Source of the DNA: Xanthomonas campestris pv. phormiicola
Lineage (GTDB): Bacteria; Pseudomonadota; Gammaproteobacteria; Xanthomonadales; Xanthomonadaceae
Assembly: GCA_025666215.1 (NCBI GenBank)
Contig: CP102593.1
Coordinates: 2,555,001 to 2,619,000 of the forward strand
Direction of reading: 5' to 3'
Length of the DNA stretch: 64,000 nucleotides
In this document: in pieces, positions 55,617 to 64,000 of the stretch
How the letters are laid out: each line of letters starts with the position of its first letter
Position numbering within the stretch: position 1 is the first letter of the stretch
Notes under the pieces: model-generated
Database searches by the model: none
Told to the model about the DNA's origin: nothing
What the model saw: the letters and a program-made list of their open reading frames with translations, nothing else
Translations under genes and position numbers: made by a program

Positions 55617-57845
55617 CTAATCATCGTCGTCCCAACGGAAATCGGCGGCGCTGAACACCTTGCCGAGCTTGTGGTACTCGCGCTGGGTGGCCTGCAACAC
55701 GTGCTGCAGGCCCACCGGCCGCGTCTGCGCGGCGGCGAGGAAGGCGGCGGCAATGGCGATGTTGTTGATGTTGCCGCCGCTCAGCGCGGCACGTTCGGCC
55801 AACAGGGCAAAGTCGAGGTCGTCGTCGGTCGGTGTGGCGGCCGGGAATGCGTGGCGCCACAGCTGCAGGCGCTGCTCCGGTCCGGGAAAAGGATATTCGA
55901 TCATGAACTTGAAGCGGCGCACGAACGCCGGGTCCATGTTCTTCAGCAGATTGGTGGAAAGGATGACAATCCCTGGGTAGGTCTCTATCCGTTGCAGCAG
56001 ATAGCCGGTCTGCAGGTTGGCGTAGCGGTCGTGCGCGTCCTTGGTGTCGGTGCGCTTGGAGAACAATCCTTCGGCCTCGTCGAAGAACAGCACGATGTTC
56101 ATCGCTTCGGCCTGGTCGAACAATTGCGCGAGTCGTTTTTCGGTGTCGCCGATGTACTTGCTGACCAGGCTGGACAGGTCGATCCGGTAAAGGCTCAGGT
56201 TCAGTTCGTTGGCCAGGATCGACCCAGCCATGGTCTTGCCGGTGCCCGACGGTCCGTAGAACAGCACGCACAGGTTCTTGCTGTTGTGCTGTTTGCGCTC
56301 GAAGCCCCAATCCTCGATCACCTGGTGGCGGTGCTGGGCGTATTGCAGCACCTCCCGCAGCCATTGCCGGGTGTCCTCGGGCAAGACGATGTCGTCGAAT
56401 CGGTACGGCGTCTTCACTTCCTGCGCCACTCCCAGTTGCTGGCCCTTGCTGCGCTCGCGGCAGGCATCGAGCAATCGTTGCGGCTGCAGGTGCGCGCCGT
56501 CGTCCTGCAACGCCTGATCCTGCGCCTCGCGCAGGACAGCGGCGATCTGCTCTTCGGTAAACGGATACTGGTTGATCAGCTGCTCCAGGATCGGCGCGTC
56601 GATGGCCAGGCCGGCGCCGTCGAGGTGGCGCTGCCAGATGCGCTGGCGTAGCTGCGTGTCCGGGGTCGTGCTGTGGATCGTGACCGCCATGACCCGATGC
56701 GCGCGGTAGCGCTGCGCCAGTTCGGCAATGCGCCGCCCCGGGCCGTTGAGCACTACCACGTAGCGCTGGCTGTCCCACAACGTATGGCAGACGTCCTCGA
56801 GCAGGTCGTCGCTGTCGTCAGGCGCCGCCAGCGCCTGGATGTGGGCGAGCACGAGCACGCGATTGCACAGCAGCGCATCGCGGCACAGCAGGCGCAGCGC
56901 CTGCAGCAACGCCGCGCGATGGCGCTGGCCATTGTGGTAGATGCGGCGAATCGAGGTGCCGTCGAGCAACGCGCAGCGCAGGCCGATGCGCTGGAATGCA
57001 GCCGCGCACAGGCTTTGCTGCATCGAAAGATCCGGGCCTTGCAACTGCAACACGAAGCTGGACGCAGGGGCGTCGTCGGCGGCCATGCGGTCGATGACGC
57101 TGGCGAGCTGTCGCTTCACGGCCTCGTCGAGCAGATGCTGCTCCAGCGTCAGCGAGGTGTCGATCTCCGGCAATGGCTGCTCCATGCGCAATTGCGGTGC
57201 GGCCAACGACAGCAGGTAGGCGGCGATCGCGGCGCTCGGCGCATAGCCGCCGGCCAGCGTGCTCAGGCGCGTGCCGGGCGCCAGTTCGACCAGTTCCCAG
57301 TGGACCAGGGCCGCCTCGCCCAGCAGCCGTTGTTGCAGGGCCAGGCGCGCGGCGGCGTCGCCGCCCAGCGCCAGCGCCGCGCCGGACAGGGCGACGAAGT
57401 TCTCGCCTTGCGCAGCCGCGGTGCCGTCGGCGAGCGCGCGCAGGATATGCCCGTAGTGCGGCTCCAGCTCGGGCAGCAGCGCCCACAGCAGCAGCGCCTG
57501 TTCCTGCGCATCCAGCTGGAACAGCAGCGCCAGGTGCACCCACGGCAGGAACACCTGCGCGCGCACGCTGGCCGCGCTGCGCGCAACGAAATCGCTCCAT
57601 TGCTGCCGCAGCTGTTCCTCGAGCCATGCCAGGCGCTGCTGCAGCTGCGCCTCGGGCGATTGCCGCGGGTCGGCCATCGCGTAGAGCGCGTACAACGGAT
57701 CGGCCACCATGCCTGCCGCGCCAAGCGGCGGCGCCGCCTGCCGCCACAGCAGCACGGCACGCTCGACCAGGCTGGCGCCGATCGCCAGCAGCGCCTCCAG
57801 CAGCGCCGCATTGTCGGCGAAGGCGCGGTCGTCAGCGTCGCGCAT
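55617..57845 (-). CDS. eCIS-associated AAA+ ATPase
   Basis: A 742-residue ATPase conserved in Afp/PVC-type contractile injection systems, thought to act in assembly or cargo loading. The N-terminal 240 residues are helical. A degenerate first AAA module follows (FVLQLQGPDLSMQQSL, no P-loop Lys; VLVLAHIQAL). The active module has Walker A FYGPSGTGKT (531-538), Walker B IVLFFDEAEG (585-592), sensor 1 ILSTNL and arginine-finger region FVRRFKF. The ATG at 57845 overlaps the upstream hydroxylase gene by 14 bases. The two DUF4157 cargo genes follow 69 bases downstream. Confidence 0.92.
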   Translation of the reverse strand: MRDADDRAFADNAALLEALLAIGASLVERAVLLWRQAAPPLGAAGMVADPLYALYAMADPRQSPEAQLQQRLAWLEEQLRQQWSDFVARSAASVRAQVFLPWVHLALLFQLDAQEQALLLWALLPELEPHYGHILRALADGTAAAQGENFVALSGAALALGGDAAARLALQQRLLGEAALVHWELVELAPGTRLSTLAGGYAPSAAIAAYLLSLAAPQLRMEQPLPEIDTSLTLEQHLLDEAVKRQLASVIDRMAADDAPASSFVLQLQGPDLSMQQSLCAAAFQRIGLRCALLDGTSIRRIYHNGQRHRAALLQALRLLCRDALLCNRVLVLAHIQALAAPDDSDDLLEDVCHTLWDSQRYVVVLNGPGRRIAELAQRYRAHRVMAVTIHSTTPDTQLRQRIWQRHLDGAGLAIDAPILEQLINQYPFTEEQIAAVLREAQDQALQDDGAHLQPQRLLDACRERSKGQQLGVAQEVKTPYRFDDIVLPEDTRQWLREVLQYAQHRHQVIEDWGFERKQHNSKNLCVLFYGPSGTGKTMAGSILANELNLSLYRIDLSSLVSKYIGDTEKRLAQLFDQAEAMNIVLFFDEAEGLFSKRTDTKDAHDRYANLQTGYLLQRIETYPGIVILSTNLLKNMDPAFVRRFKFMIEYPFPGPEQRLQLWRHAFPAATPTDDDLDFALLAERAALSGGNINNIAIAAAFLAAAQTRPVGLQHVLQATQREYHKLGKVFSAADFRWDDDD

Positions 57846-58341
57846 GGTGGCGTTCCTGCGGCAGGCGCTCGAAATCCACGAGCAGCACGATGCGTTCGCG
57901 TGGGCCGCGATTCCAGGCGTCGTGCTCGGTGGTGTCGTCGAACAGCAGGCACTGGCCGGGCGTCCAGCGCCGGGTCTGGCCGCCCACACGCAGGCCGCAG
58001 TCGCCGTGCGCGCGCAGCGCCAGGTGCAGGCGCAGTACCTGGTCGCTATAGCCCACGTGCGAGGCGATGACGGTGCCAGGCGCCAGTCGCGAGAATCCGG
58101 CGGTCCGCAACCCGGGAACGGCCTTCAGCAGGGCGGCGGTGGCGGGGCAGAAGATGCAGTTGTCGAGCAAGGCCTTGCCGCCCAGGTACAGGCCATAGAC
58201 ATCCCACCCGTGGTTGTAGAGCCCGGTTTCCGGCCAGTCGGCATATTCGTGGTCGGGCAGCGCATCGCACTCGGCCAGCACCGTGCGCCAATGCGCGGCG
58301 AGCGTGGCGACGAAGGCGAAGCGCGTCGTGTCCAGGAACAT
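57832..58341 (-). CDS. Aspartyl/asparaginyl beta-hydroxylase family protein
   Basis: A 169-residue Fe(II)/2-oxoglutarate oxygenase homologous to the catalytic domain of animal AspH. The motif series is ASHVGYSDQVLRLHLALR with His106, GGQTRRWTPGQCLLFDD, TTEHDAWNRGPRERIVLLVDF with His140, and an Arg pair for 2-oxoglutarate. This family uses two His rather than His-x-Asp-His, and both are present. It sits between a small ORF (4-base overlap) and the AAA+ gene (14-base overlap) inside the eCIS operon, so its substrate may be a structural or cargo protein. The ATG at 58341 was chosen for that overlap. Confidence 0.85.
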   Translation of the reverse strand: MFLDTTRFAFVATLAAHWRTVLAECDALPDHEYADWPETGLYNHGWDVYGLYLGGKALLDNCIFCPATAALLKAVPGLRTAGFSRLAPGTVIASHVGYSDQVLRLHLALRAHGDCGLRVGGQTRRWTPGQCLLFDDTTEHDAWNRGPRERIVLLVDFERLPQERHHARR

Positions 58342-58577
58342 CAGCGCGTGCTCGCCGCAGCTGCGCGGCGACGTACCGCGACCGCTGCCATGCGCCCTGG
58401 CGGCGACGGCGCGGCCCACGCGCAGGGCGGTGCCGCTCGCTGGCGGCGGCCGGCAGCGCCCGGACCTGGCGGACCCGGCGCGGGCGGCATGGAGCCGCTG
58501 TGGCCGGGTCCCCGGCACGCACAGGAATCCAGGGGTGGCGTCCCGGGCATGCCGCTCGCCTGCAGTCCAGTACTCAT
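58341..58577 (-). CDS. Small Pro/Ala-rich ORF in the eCIS operon
   Basis: A 78-residue product, rich in Pro, Gly, Ala and Arg (SGMPGTPPLDSCACRGPGHS at the start), predicted to be disordered. Its stop overlaps the hydroxylase start (ATGA) and its ATG lies 22 bases after the preceding gene, which argues for a real, coupled cistron. However, high GC makes such frames common, and no domain or strong ribosome-binding site supports it. It may be a linker peptide or merely the untranslated spacer. Confidence 0.4.
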   Translation of the reverse strand: MSTGLQASGMPGTPPLDSCACRGPGHSGSMPPAPGPPGPGAAGRRQRAAPPCAWAAPSPPGRMAAVAVRRRAAAASTR

Positions 58578-58599
58578 GGTGGCTTCTGCTCCCTCGTGG

Positions 58600-59319
58600 C
58601 TACCAATACAACACGATGTCGTGCCGGCCAAGCCGGATGCCGTGGCCCTGCAGGGTGATGCGTTCCAGTTCGCCGTCGCAGCGCAGCATCGCCTGGTGTT
58701 GATCCAGGCCGCGGTGCACGACCAGCTCGCCGCTGCGATAGGCCAAGAAGCGCGCGGGCGCATCTGCCGATGTCCACAGAGTCAGTCCGCTGCCCAATGG
58801 GGTGCTGAGCGGGAAGGTGAAACTGAACAAGTCGTCCGCTTCCGGCTTGCATGCCGGAAACACATCCAGGTGTTGCAGATCGCGGTGCACGCTCGCCAGC
58901 GGCAATGCGAACGCCGGATGCGGCAGGTAGATATGGAAGCCCGGCCAGGCCGCATGCGGCGCCAGCCGCACCGGTGCATCGAAATGCGCGGACAGCGCCT
59001 GCGCGAGGCGTTGCAGCAGCGGCATGAAGTGCGTGCCGAGCAGCTGGTTGTTGGCGTCGCGCTGCGTCGCATCGCGATATCCATCGTCCTGGCCCGGCAG
59101 GCAATCGATGTAGGCGGCCAGGCCCAGGGTGAAGAACGGCACCTGCGGGTGGCGCCGGCGCCAATGCCGACGCAGCAGCAACACGCGCAGCACCCAATCC
59201 TCGCACTCGGCCTCGCTCAGCAATGCGAGCGAGGCCAGCGGCGGGTGCGCATGCACGGCAGCGATCATGGCGATGGCTTGGGGATCGCGGACCGGTTCAG
59301 TGGTCGCCCTGCCTGCCAT
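58600..59319 (-). CDS. Putative 2OG-Fe(II) oxygenase-like protein of the eCIS operon
   Basis: A 239-residue soluble protein, not assigned by name. After a helical N-terminal half it has LPHPAFALPLASVHRDLQHL, with His145-x-Asp147 in a strand context, and later GELVVHRGLDQHQ with His202, then GHGIRLGRHDIVLYW with Arg229/232. His-x-Asp...His...Arg in this order and spacing is the double-stranded beta-helix signature of 2-oxoglutarate/Fe oxygenases. The ATG at 59319 overlaps the previous gene by 23 bases; ATG 59268 is an alternative that avoids the overlap. Its presence beside an Asp/Asn hydroxylase suggests that protein modification is part of this system. Confidence 0.6.
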   Translation of the reverse strand: MAGRATTEPVRDPQAIAMIAAVHAHPPLASLALLSEAECEDWVLRVLLLRRHWRRRHPQVPFFTLGLAAYIDCLPGQDDGYRDATQRDANNQLLGTHFMPLLQRLAQALSAHFDAPVRLAPHAAWPGFHIYLPHPAFALPLASVHRDLQHLDVFPACKPEADDLFSFTFPLSTPLGSGLTLWTSADAPARFLAYRSGELVVHRGLDQHQAMLRCDGELERITLQGHGIRLGRHDIVLYW

Positions 59320-60253
59320 CGCCGACCAGGCGCATCAGCGCGCGGGTCAGCAGGCGCCGTTGGCTGGGGCTGAAGCGTAGATCCAGTGCGGTCTGCACAT
59401 TGTCGAGGAACACGCCGATATTGCGGTCGATCAGTTGCAGATCGACGCGATTGGCGCTGTTCTCGTTGATCTGCACCAGGGCGCGGATGCCGTTGTCGAT
59501 CAGCGTGCATTGCTCGGGAGTCAATGCGCGATCGACGAGGCGACCGAAGGCGGCGACCACGTCCTGGATGTCGGCGGCCGCGATCGAGCCGGCGGTCGGC
59601 GCCTCGCTCGCCAGCGGCGAGCATACGATCGTCCGCAGGCTTCGCACGAACCGCTGCCGGGTCTCTTCGCTCACGTCCGGGTTGGTGGTGTCCCCGAGGA
59701 TCTGCGCCAGATCCTTCACTCTGGCATCGATCGCCTGCTGCGCCGAGGCCAGCATCGTGCTCTGCGTCTTGCCCGAGCGCAGGTCATCGCGCAACACGCC
59801 CATCGCCCGCGCCATCTCGCTGCGCGCCGGCACCGGCACCTCGCTGTGCTCGGCGTGGCGGGTCGGAATCCAGTAGAACTCGATTCGCGGCGCCGGACCG
59901 ATCTGCGCATTCCATGTCAGTTCGAGCACCCACGTCTCGCCGCGGCGGACCGGCATGGTGAACGCGCCTGGGACCGGAATGTTCACCTGCGTCATCCCCT
60001 TTTTGCCGCTGCTGATCGGGTAGCGGTAGGCGAACCCGGTCGCGTAGACGAAGCTGGTGGTGGAGCCCTGCGCATCGATGGTGGAGCCTTCCAGGGTGCC
60101 CAGATAGTTGTCGGTAAGAGTGGGTTGGCCGACGACGGCCATGACCAGTCCGTCGGTCTGTGCAAGCTGGCTGAAATGGGTGCCGCCGTCGGTCAGGGCG
60201 GATTGATCGTAGGCGACGCGTTTTCCGAACGCCATGTCTGCAGCCTGGTTCAT
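59297..60253 (-). CDS. Free-standing copy of the fibre protein C-terminal module
   Basis: A 318-residue protein whose first 140 residues align with the C-terminal third of the preceding 1,200-residue protein: YDQSALTDGGTHFSQ, TSFVYATGFAYRYPISSGKK and VPGAFTMPVRRGETW against near-identical stretches there. The second half is helical, with TPEQCTLIDNGIRALVQINE and a tail RRLLTRALMRLVGDG also shared with the larger protein. No signal peptide. AAGGA lies upstream of the ATG at 60253. It is probably a structural or fibre-associated eCIS component arising by duplication. Confidence 0.75.
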   Translation of the reverse strand: MNQAADMAFGKRVAYDQSALTDGGTHFSQLAQTDGLVMAVVGQPTLTDNYLGTLEGSTIDAQGSTTSFVYATGFAYRYPISSGKKGMTQVNIPVPGAFTMPVRRGETWVLELTWNAQIGPAPRIEFYWIPTRHAEHSEVPVPARSEMARAMGVLRDDLRSGKTQSTMLASAQQAIDARVKDLAQILGDTTNPDVSEETRQRFVRSLRTIVCSPLASEAPTAGSIAAADIQDVVAAFGRLVDRALTPEQCTLIDNGIRALVQINENSANRVDLQLIDRNIGVFLDNVQTALDLRFSPSQRRLLTRALMRLVGDGRQGDH

Positions 60254-60290
60254 GGTGGTTCCTTTATGGGAGCGAGGCGGACGCGGTGAT

Positions 60291-63200
60291 CTAGTGTTCG
60301 AGGCGGGCGGAGCCGTCGCCGACAAGGCGTACCAGCGCACGGGTGAGCAGGCGGCGTTGGCCGCTGTCGAGTTGCCGCTGCAGCGACTGCTGCAAGTTGT
60401 CGATGAACAGGTCGATGTTGCGTTTGATCAGGTCGATGTCGTGGCGGTTGTCTTCGTTGTCGTTGATCTGGATCAGCGCATGCACGCCGGCCGCGAGCAG
60501 TTCGCGTTCTGGAGAGGCGCCGCCGTGTCCGAGGATGCGGGCGAGGGTGTCGATCAGCGCAGACACGTCGCTCTGGTATTCGGCAGAGGCGGCCCGTTGC
60601 GGCGGGCTGTTCGGTGCGCACACGACCTTGCTCAGCTGCTGCACGAACTGTTGCCGGCCCTGGTCGTCGCTCATGTGGATCGCATCGCCCAGCACATGGG
60701 TGAGATCGTCGACCCGTTGCTGTACGCCCGATAGCAGTGCGCCGGCGGTGGTGCCGATGTCGCGTCCGCTTGCCAGCCCCTCGCGCAAGGTCTGCAACTG
60801 CATCGCCATGCCGCCGCCTGGAGGAACCGACACGGCGGCGCCGAGCGTGCGCTGGTCCGCGGCGGGCGGCGAGCCGAGCGGGATCCAATAGAATTCCACT
60901 GCCGGCGCAGCGCCGAAATCCTTGTTCCAGGTACGGGTGAGCTTCCAGGTCTCGCCCTTGCGGACCGGCATCGTGAATGCGCCTGGTACCGGGATCCGCG
61001 TGACCGTGCTGCTCTTCTTGCCGGAACTGGTGGTGTATAGGTAGGCCAGTCCGGTGGCGTAGACGAAACTGGTGCGTTGGTCGCCGTCGAACGTCTCGCC
61101 GGCCAGCGAGCCGCAGTAGTTCGCGTGCCAGACGGGTTGGCCGATGGTCGCCATCACATAACCGTCGGTATGCGCCTGCTGCGAGAAGGTGGTGCCGTCG
61201 TTTGTCAGCGCGCTCTGGTCGTAAGCCTTCCGCGCACCGACGATCTGCACCGAGCCATCGCTGGCGATCTGCGAACCGGACACCTGCAACGCATTGCCGC
61301 TCAGCGTCGCCGCATTCACCACGGTGTCGCTGCGCACGTCGCCGCTGGCGTGCAGCGTCGCCACCTCGACGCTGCTTTTGGTCACCGTCAGCAGCGGCGC
61401 GGCAGCGGCCTCGCCGACCGTCAGCAGTTCGTCCCGGCTGCCGTCGCCGGACACGGCGATCCCGCGCGTGGCCAGCAGCGTCTGCACGGTCAGATCGTCG
61501 ACGTTGACGCTGCCGCCGGAGAAGTTCACATCGCCGTCGACCTGCAGCGCGTAGCGGCTCTGCACCTGCTCCAGCGGCAGGTTGATCGCCACCGTGTTGG
61601 GCAGGTCGACGAGATTGTTGGTGACCACGATCAGCGCTGGCGGCACCGGATCCCCAGGCGGCAGCACGCCGTTGTCGCTGTTCGCCGCCATGTAGGCCAG
61701 CACCGACGGGGTCACCACGTAGGCAGAGGTGGCCGCGGACAGTTGGCTGGAGGACGGCAGCGGATTGCCGTCGGACTGGATCAGGGTCAACCTGGTCTGG
61801 CTATCGACCGATTTGACCAGCATCGTCTGCCGCAGCGTGGCGGTCGCTGGCACCACGATGCGGGCGTAGGGCTTGAGGGTGGAGAACTGCGTCCCGGTGC
61901 CGGTGAGCTGAAGACCGTGGCTGCTGATCGTGCCCGGGCCCGGCGTCGGTGCGCCGGTGCCGACCCGGATCGCATACGCCGAGTCGGTCACATCGACCGG
62001 GAACGCGCTCTTCAGGGTCAACGCGGTGTCGCTGGCCACCGCGGCCACCGCGCACTGCTGGCTGACCGAGTTCGCCGGATCGAAGCGCGCGACGGCAATG
62101 CGGCCGCCGACCGCCACGTCGCGGGTGAACCGGGTGCCATTGCCGATCAGGGTGGTGCCGTTGCTGCTGATCTGGCCTGTGCCGGGCTGCATGTCGCCAC
62201 CCGGTGGCTGATAGCTGTAGGCCGAATTGGAGACTGCGATGGGCAGCTGCTGCTGCAGGATCAGGGTGGTGTCGTCGGACACCTGCGAGACGATCCCGAT
62301 CTGCTCGATCAGCATGCCGATGGTGATGGCGTCGCCCACCGTGACCTGGTCGGCGAACGCGGTCTGATAGCCTTCCAGCACGCTGCCGCTCAACGAGGTG
62401 ATCAAGCCCAGGCCGATGAACGACTGGCCGCCGCCCACGCTGAGCGAGGCGATCGGATTCTTGTCGCGGATGCCGACGTTGCCCTCGTTGTAGTACAGGT
62501 TGCTGGTCGGGGTGCCGATCGTTTCGCGCGTCCAGTAGCTGAGGATCGGCAGGCCTTGCAGTTTCGATCCGTTGCCTTCGAAGCTCTGCGCCTGGATCGC
62601 GCCGCCGGCGATGACCGAGTCGGCCCGGATGCTGCCGCCGACCACCAGTGCGTCGGCCTGGATCTGGCCGTTGACGTCGAGCGCGGCCGCCGGATCGCGA
62701 TTGGTCAATGCGATGCCGACCCGGCGTTCGGGCGTGATCATCAGCGCGCTGCGGCCGTGTTCGCCAAGCGCGGCGTTGACCGAGGCCGGCATGCCCAGGG
62801 CGACCGTGCCATCGGTGCCGATTCTCAACAGATCGGTGTCGGCGTTGCGGCTGAACCGCACCAGCGTCGAACGGATATAGGTGTAGCTGATGCTCTGCAA
62901 CGCCGGGTTGAACACCCGGTCGACGGTGACCCGGCGGTTGAGCTTGTCGACGGTGACGATCGTGCGCCGCTGCGCGACCCCGATCGTGGTGGTGCCGTTG
63001 GCCTGGGTGGTGATCGGCGGATCGGAGATCAGCACGTCGCCGACCTGGAAGAACGGCGACGGCGCGTCCTGCGACAGCGTCACCTGCAACGCATCGGAGG
63101 ACAGCGCGCCCTGGCCCTTGAAGGTGATCGCGTCCACCTGCAGATTCGCCAGCGGTTGATCGGTGCCGATGCCCAGGTTGCCGCGCGTGGTCAACAGCCC

Positions 63201-63893
63201 CATGAACTGGCTGCGGCTGGCGTCCACCTCGAGATAGACCTGCGCGGCGCTGCCCTCCTTGCGGGCGGACAGCCGCGGATACAGGCGGCGGTCGTCGGCA
63301 TCGGCGAGATTGGCCGGCATGCCGCGCATCGCGCCGCCCTGCACGCCGGCGCCTTCGGTCACCAGGGTCAGCGCACCCAGGGTGGAGCCGACGTAGCGCC
63401 GGGCGACGTTGCCGGAGCGATAGGTGAGCGCATTGATCGCCCCATCGTTGGCGAAGCCGACCACCGCCAGCACGATGTCCATGCCCGGCCGTTGCAGGTT
63501 GCGCACGTAGCGCAGCCGGGGCTGCTCGACGATGCGCTTGTAGCCGGCCACCCCGGTCTCGTCGCTGTAGTCGTCGTAGACCTCGTCGTAGCTGATGGTG
63601 AGGAAATAGCTGGTGCTGGCGTCCACGTCGTCGAAGCGCAGCACCTGCGGCTGCAGCAGGACGATCTGGCGCCCCAGGCTGTCGAGGGCCATCCCGGCGC
63701 GTACCTCGACCTGCCTGGCGGTGCTGGCCTGGTTCCACAGCACCTCCAGCCCGCTCGCGATGCCGTAGGTGTACAGGCTCTGGTTGTTGAGGCTCTGCAT
63801 GACCATGTGGTAGCGCTGCTCGCAGGTGAAGTCCGCGGTCAGCAGCGCTTCGCCGGCGAAGTAATTCGGCCGCTGGATCGTCGTCGCGTTCAT
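60291..63893 (-). CDS. Large eCIS tail-fibre/baseplate-associated protein
   Basis: A 1,200-residue repetitive beta-rich protein. The N-terminus RPNYFAGEALLTADFTCEQR resembles the NYF-x-G-x-LLTAxDF start of eCIS and tail-associated proteins. The middle (about 220-870) has fibre-like repeats: GNLGIGTDQPLANLQVD, GRVGIALTNRDPAAALDVNG, GNVGIRDKNPIASLSV (G-x-VGI-x-N-P-x-A-x-LxV), as in tail-spike/fibre proteins, plus several GTGQISSNGTTLIGNGT-type beta repeats. The C-terminal 330 residues are duplicated in the next gene. Host recognition is a likely role. Its ATG overlaps the stop of the upstream partial gene (ATGA). Confidence 0.8.
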   Translation of the reverse strand: MNATTIQRPNYFAGEALLTADFTCEQRYHMVMQSLNNQSLYTYGIASGLEVLWNQASTARQVEVRAGMALDSLGRQIVLLQPQVLRFDDVDASTSYFLTISYDEVYDDYSDETGVAGYKRIVEQPRLRYVRNLQRPGMDIVLAVVGFANDGAINALTYRSGNVARRYVGSTLGALTLVTEGAGVQGGAMRGMPANLADADDRRLYPRLSARKEGSAAQVYLEVDASRSQFMGLLTTRGNLGIGTDQPLANLQVDAITFKGQGALSSDALQVTLSQDAPSPFFQVGDVLISDPPITTQANGTTTIGVAQRRTIVTVDKLNRRVTVDRVFNPALQSISYTYIRSTLVRFSRNADTDLLRIGTDGTVALGMPASVNAALGEHGRSALMITPERRVGIALTNRDPAAALDVNGQIQADALVVGGSIRADSVIAGGAIQAQSFEGNGSKLQGLPILSYWTRETIGTPTSNLYYNEGNVGIRDKNPIASLSVGGGQSFIGLGLITSLSGSVLEGYQTAFADQVTVGDAITIGMLIEQIGIVSQVSDDTTLILQQQLPIAVSNSAYSYQPPGGDMQPGTGQISSNGTTLIGNGTRFTRDVAVGGRIAVARFDPANSVSQQCAVAAVASDTALTLKSAFPVDVTDSAYAIRVGTGAPTPGPGTISSHGLQLTGTGTQFSTLKPYARIVVPATATLRQTMLVKSVDSQTRLTLIQSDGNPLPSSSQLSAATSAYVVTPSVLAYMAANSDNGVLPPGDPVPPALIVVTNNLVDLPNTVAINLPLEQVQSRYALQVDGDVNFSGGSVNVDDLTVQTLLATRGIAVSGDGSRDELLTVGEAAAAPLLTVTKSSVEVATLHASGDVRSDTVVNAATLSGNALQVSGSQIASDGSVQIVGARKAYDQSALTNDGTTFSQQAHTDGYVMATIGQPVWHANYCGSLAGETFDGDQRTSFVYATGLAYLYTTSSGKKSSTVTRIPVPGAFTMPVRKGETWKLTRTWNKDFGAAPAVEFYWIPLGSPPAADQRTLGAAVSVPPGGGMAMQLQTLREGLASGRDIGTTAGALLSGVQQRVDDLTHVLGDAIHMSDDQGRQQFVQQLSKVVCAPNSPPQRAASAEYQSDVSALIDTLARILGHGGASPERELLAAGVHALIQINDNEDNRHDIDLIKRNIDLFIDNLQQSLQRQLDSGQRRLLTRALVRLVGDGSARLEH

Positions 63894-64000
63894 GCGCGCA
63901 CCCGCGGGCCGGCCGGGGCGGCAGAGGGCAGGGCTAGCCAATTCACCTGCACCTGCAGCACACCGTCGGTGCGCGTCTGCAACGCGCTGACGGTGAGGCT
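63890..64000 (-). CDS. C-terminal end of an upstream eCIS structural gene (5'-truncated)
   Basis: The open frame runs to the window edge, encoding 36 residues that end in the overlap TGA/ATG with the fibre gene: SLTVSALQTRTDGVLQVQVN followed by a Pro/Ala/Arg tail. Too short to name. Position suggests a baseplate or related structural protein of the contractile injection system. Confidence 0.6.
   Translation of the reverse strand, partial: SLTVSALQTRTDGVLQVQVNWLALPSAAPAGPRVRA

Overview
The window is high-GC gammaproteobacterial chromosome, most likely Xanthomonas or a close relative in the Xanthomonadaceae. The evidence is the gene content and order: a PpsA/PpsR pair beside a DUF1249-NUDIX pair, class III PhaE-PhaC, a blue-light LOV histidine kinase, and many 4-base ATGA stop/start overlaps. 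No plasmid, phage integrase or insertion sequence was recognised. Identifications come from reading motifs by eye, not from searches.

Layout. Bases 1-24,600 look like core chromosome: the end of a response-regulator domain; mntH with divergent mntR (an MntR-type operator lies between them) and coupled tadA; orn; ppsA with a coupled MscS channel and divergent ppsR; DUF1249 and NUDIX genes; a non-coding stretch with two copies of a DnaA-box-like repeat; hbdH divergent from a pssA-phaE-phaC-(DUF5329)-pspC-(membrane zincin-like) series; an FAD oxidoreductase; a small orphan gene; a LOV hybrid kinase; tex; and a large multi-PAS/GAF hybrid kinase with a single-domain receiver. Bases 24,600-25,800 are a tRNA block: tRNA-Leu(CAA), then a tandemly duplicated tRNA-Ala(GGC)/tRNA-Glu(TTC) unit, each copy with its own promoter and terminator.

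Bases 25,850-36,250 hold an efflux module: a five-gene minus-strand operon (outer-membrane factor, MipA-like protein, periplasmic adaptor, RND pump, lipoprotein hydrolase) divergent from an AdeRS/BaeSR-like two-component system. Phased TTCARG-like repeats lie in the shared promoter region.

Bases 36,400-43,900 are a compact class III lanthipeptide cluster on the minus strand: a 59-residue unknown, a 36-residue precursor (LNLQ leader motif, Ser/Thr-rich core ending in a Cys pair), an intergenic attenuator-like hairpin, the LanKC lyase-kinase-cyclase, an ABC exporter and two FtsX/MacB-type permeases. The next 960 bases hold no gene I can support. Bases 44,800-48,130 carry a TM protein / double zinc-ribbon / SPFH operon and a small secreted protein, followed by a fragment of a PEP/pyruvate-binding domain gene.

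Bases 48,745-64,000 are one minus-strand operon, the distal end of an extracellular contractile injection system (eCIS). In transcription order it has the end of an upstream structural gene, a 1,200-residue fibre/baseplate-like protein, a free-standing copy of that protein's C-terminal module, a putative 2OG-Fe oxygenase, a small Pro-rich ORF, an aspartyl/asparaginyl beta-hydroxylase, the AAA+ ATPase, and two DUF4157 cargo proteins. The larger cargo (1,685 residues) carries a recognisable ubiquitin-specific protease (C19) domain with Cys and His boxes, and a central region resembling a fold-type-I PLP enzyme. This points to a eukaryotic target. The eCIS with a deubiquitinase-like cargo and co-encoded oxygenases, and the class III lanthipeptide locus, are the two most interesting systems here. 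Genes for sheath, tube, spike and baseplate are presumably just beyond the right edge.
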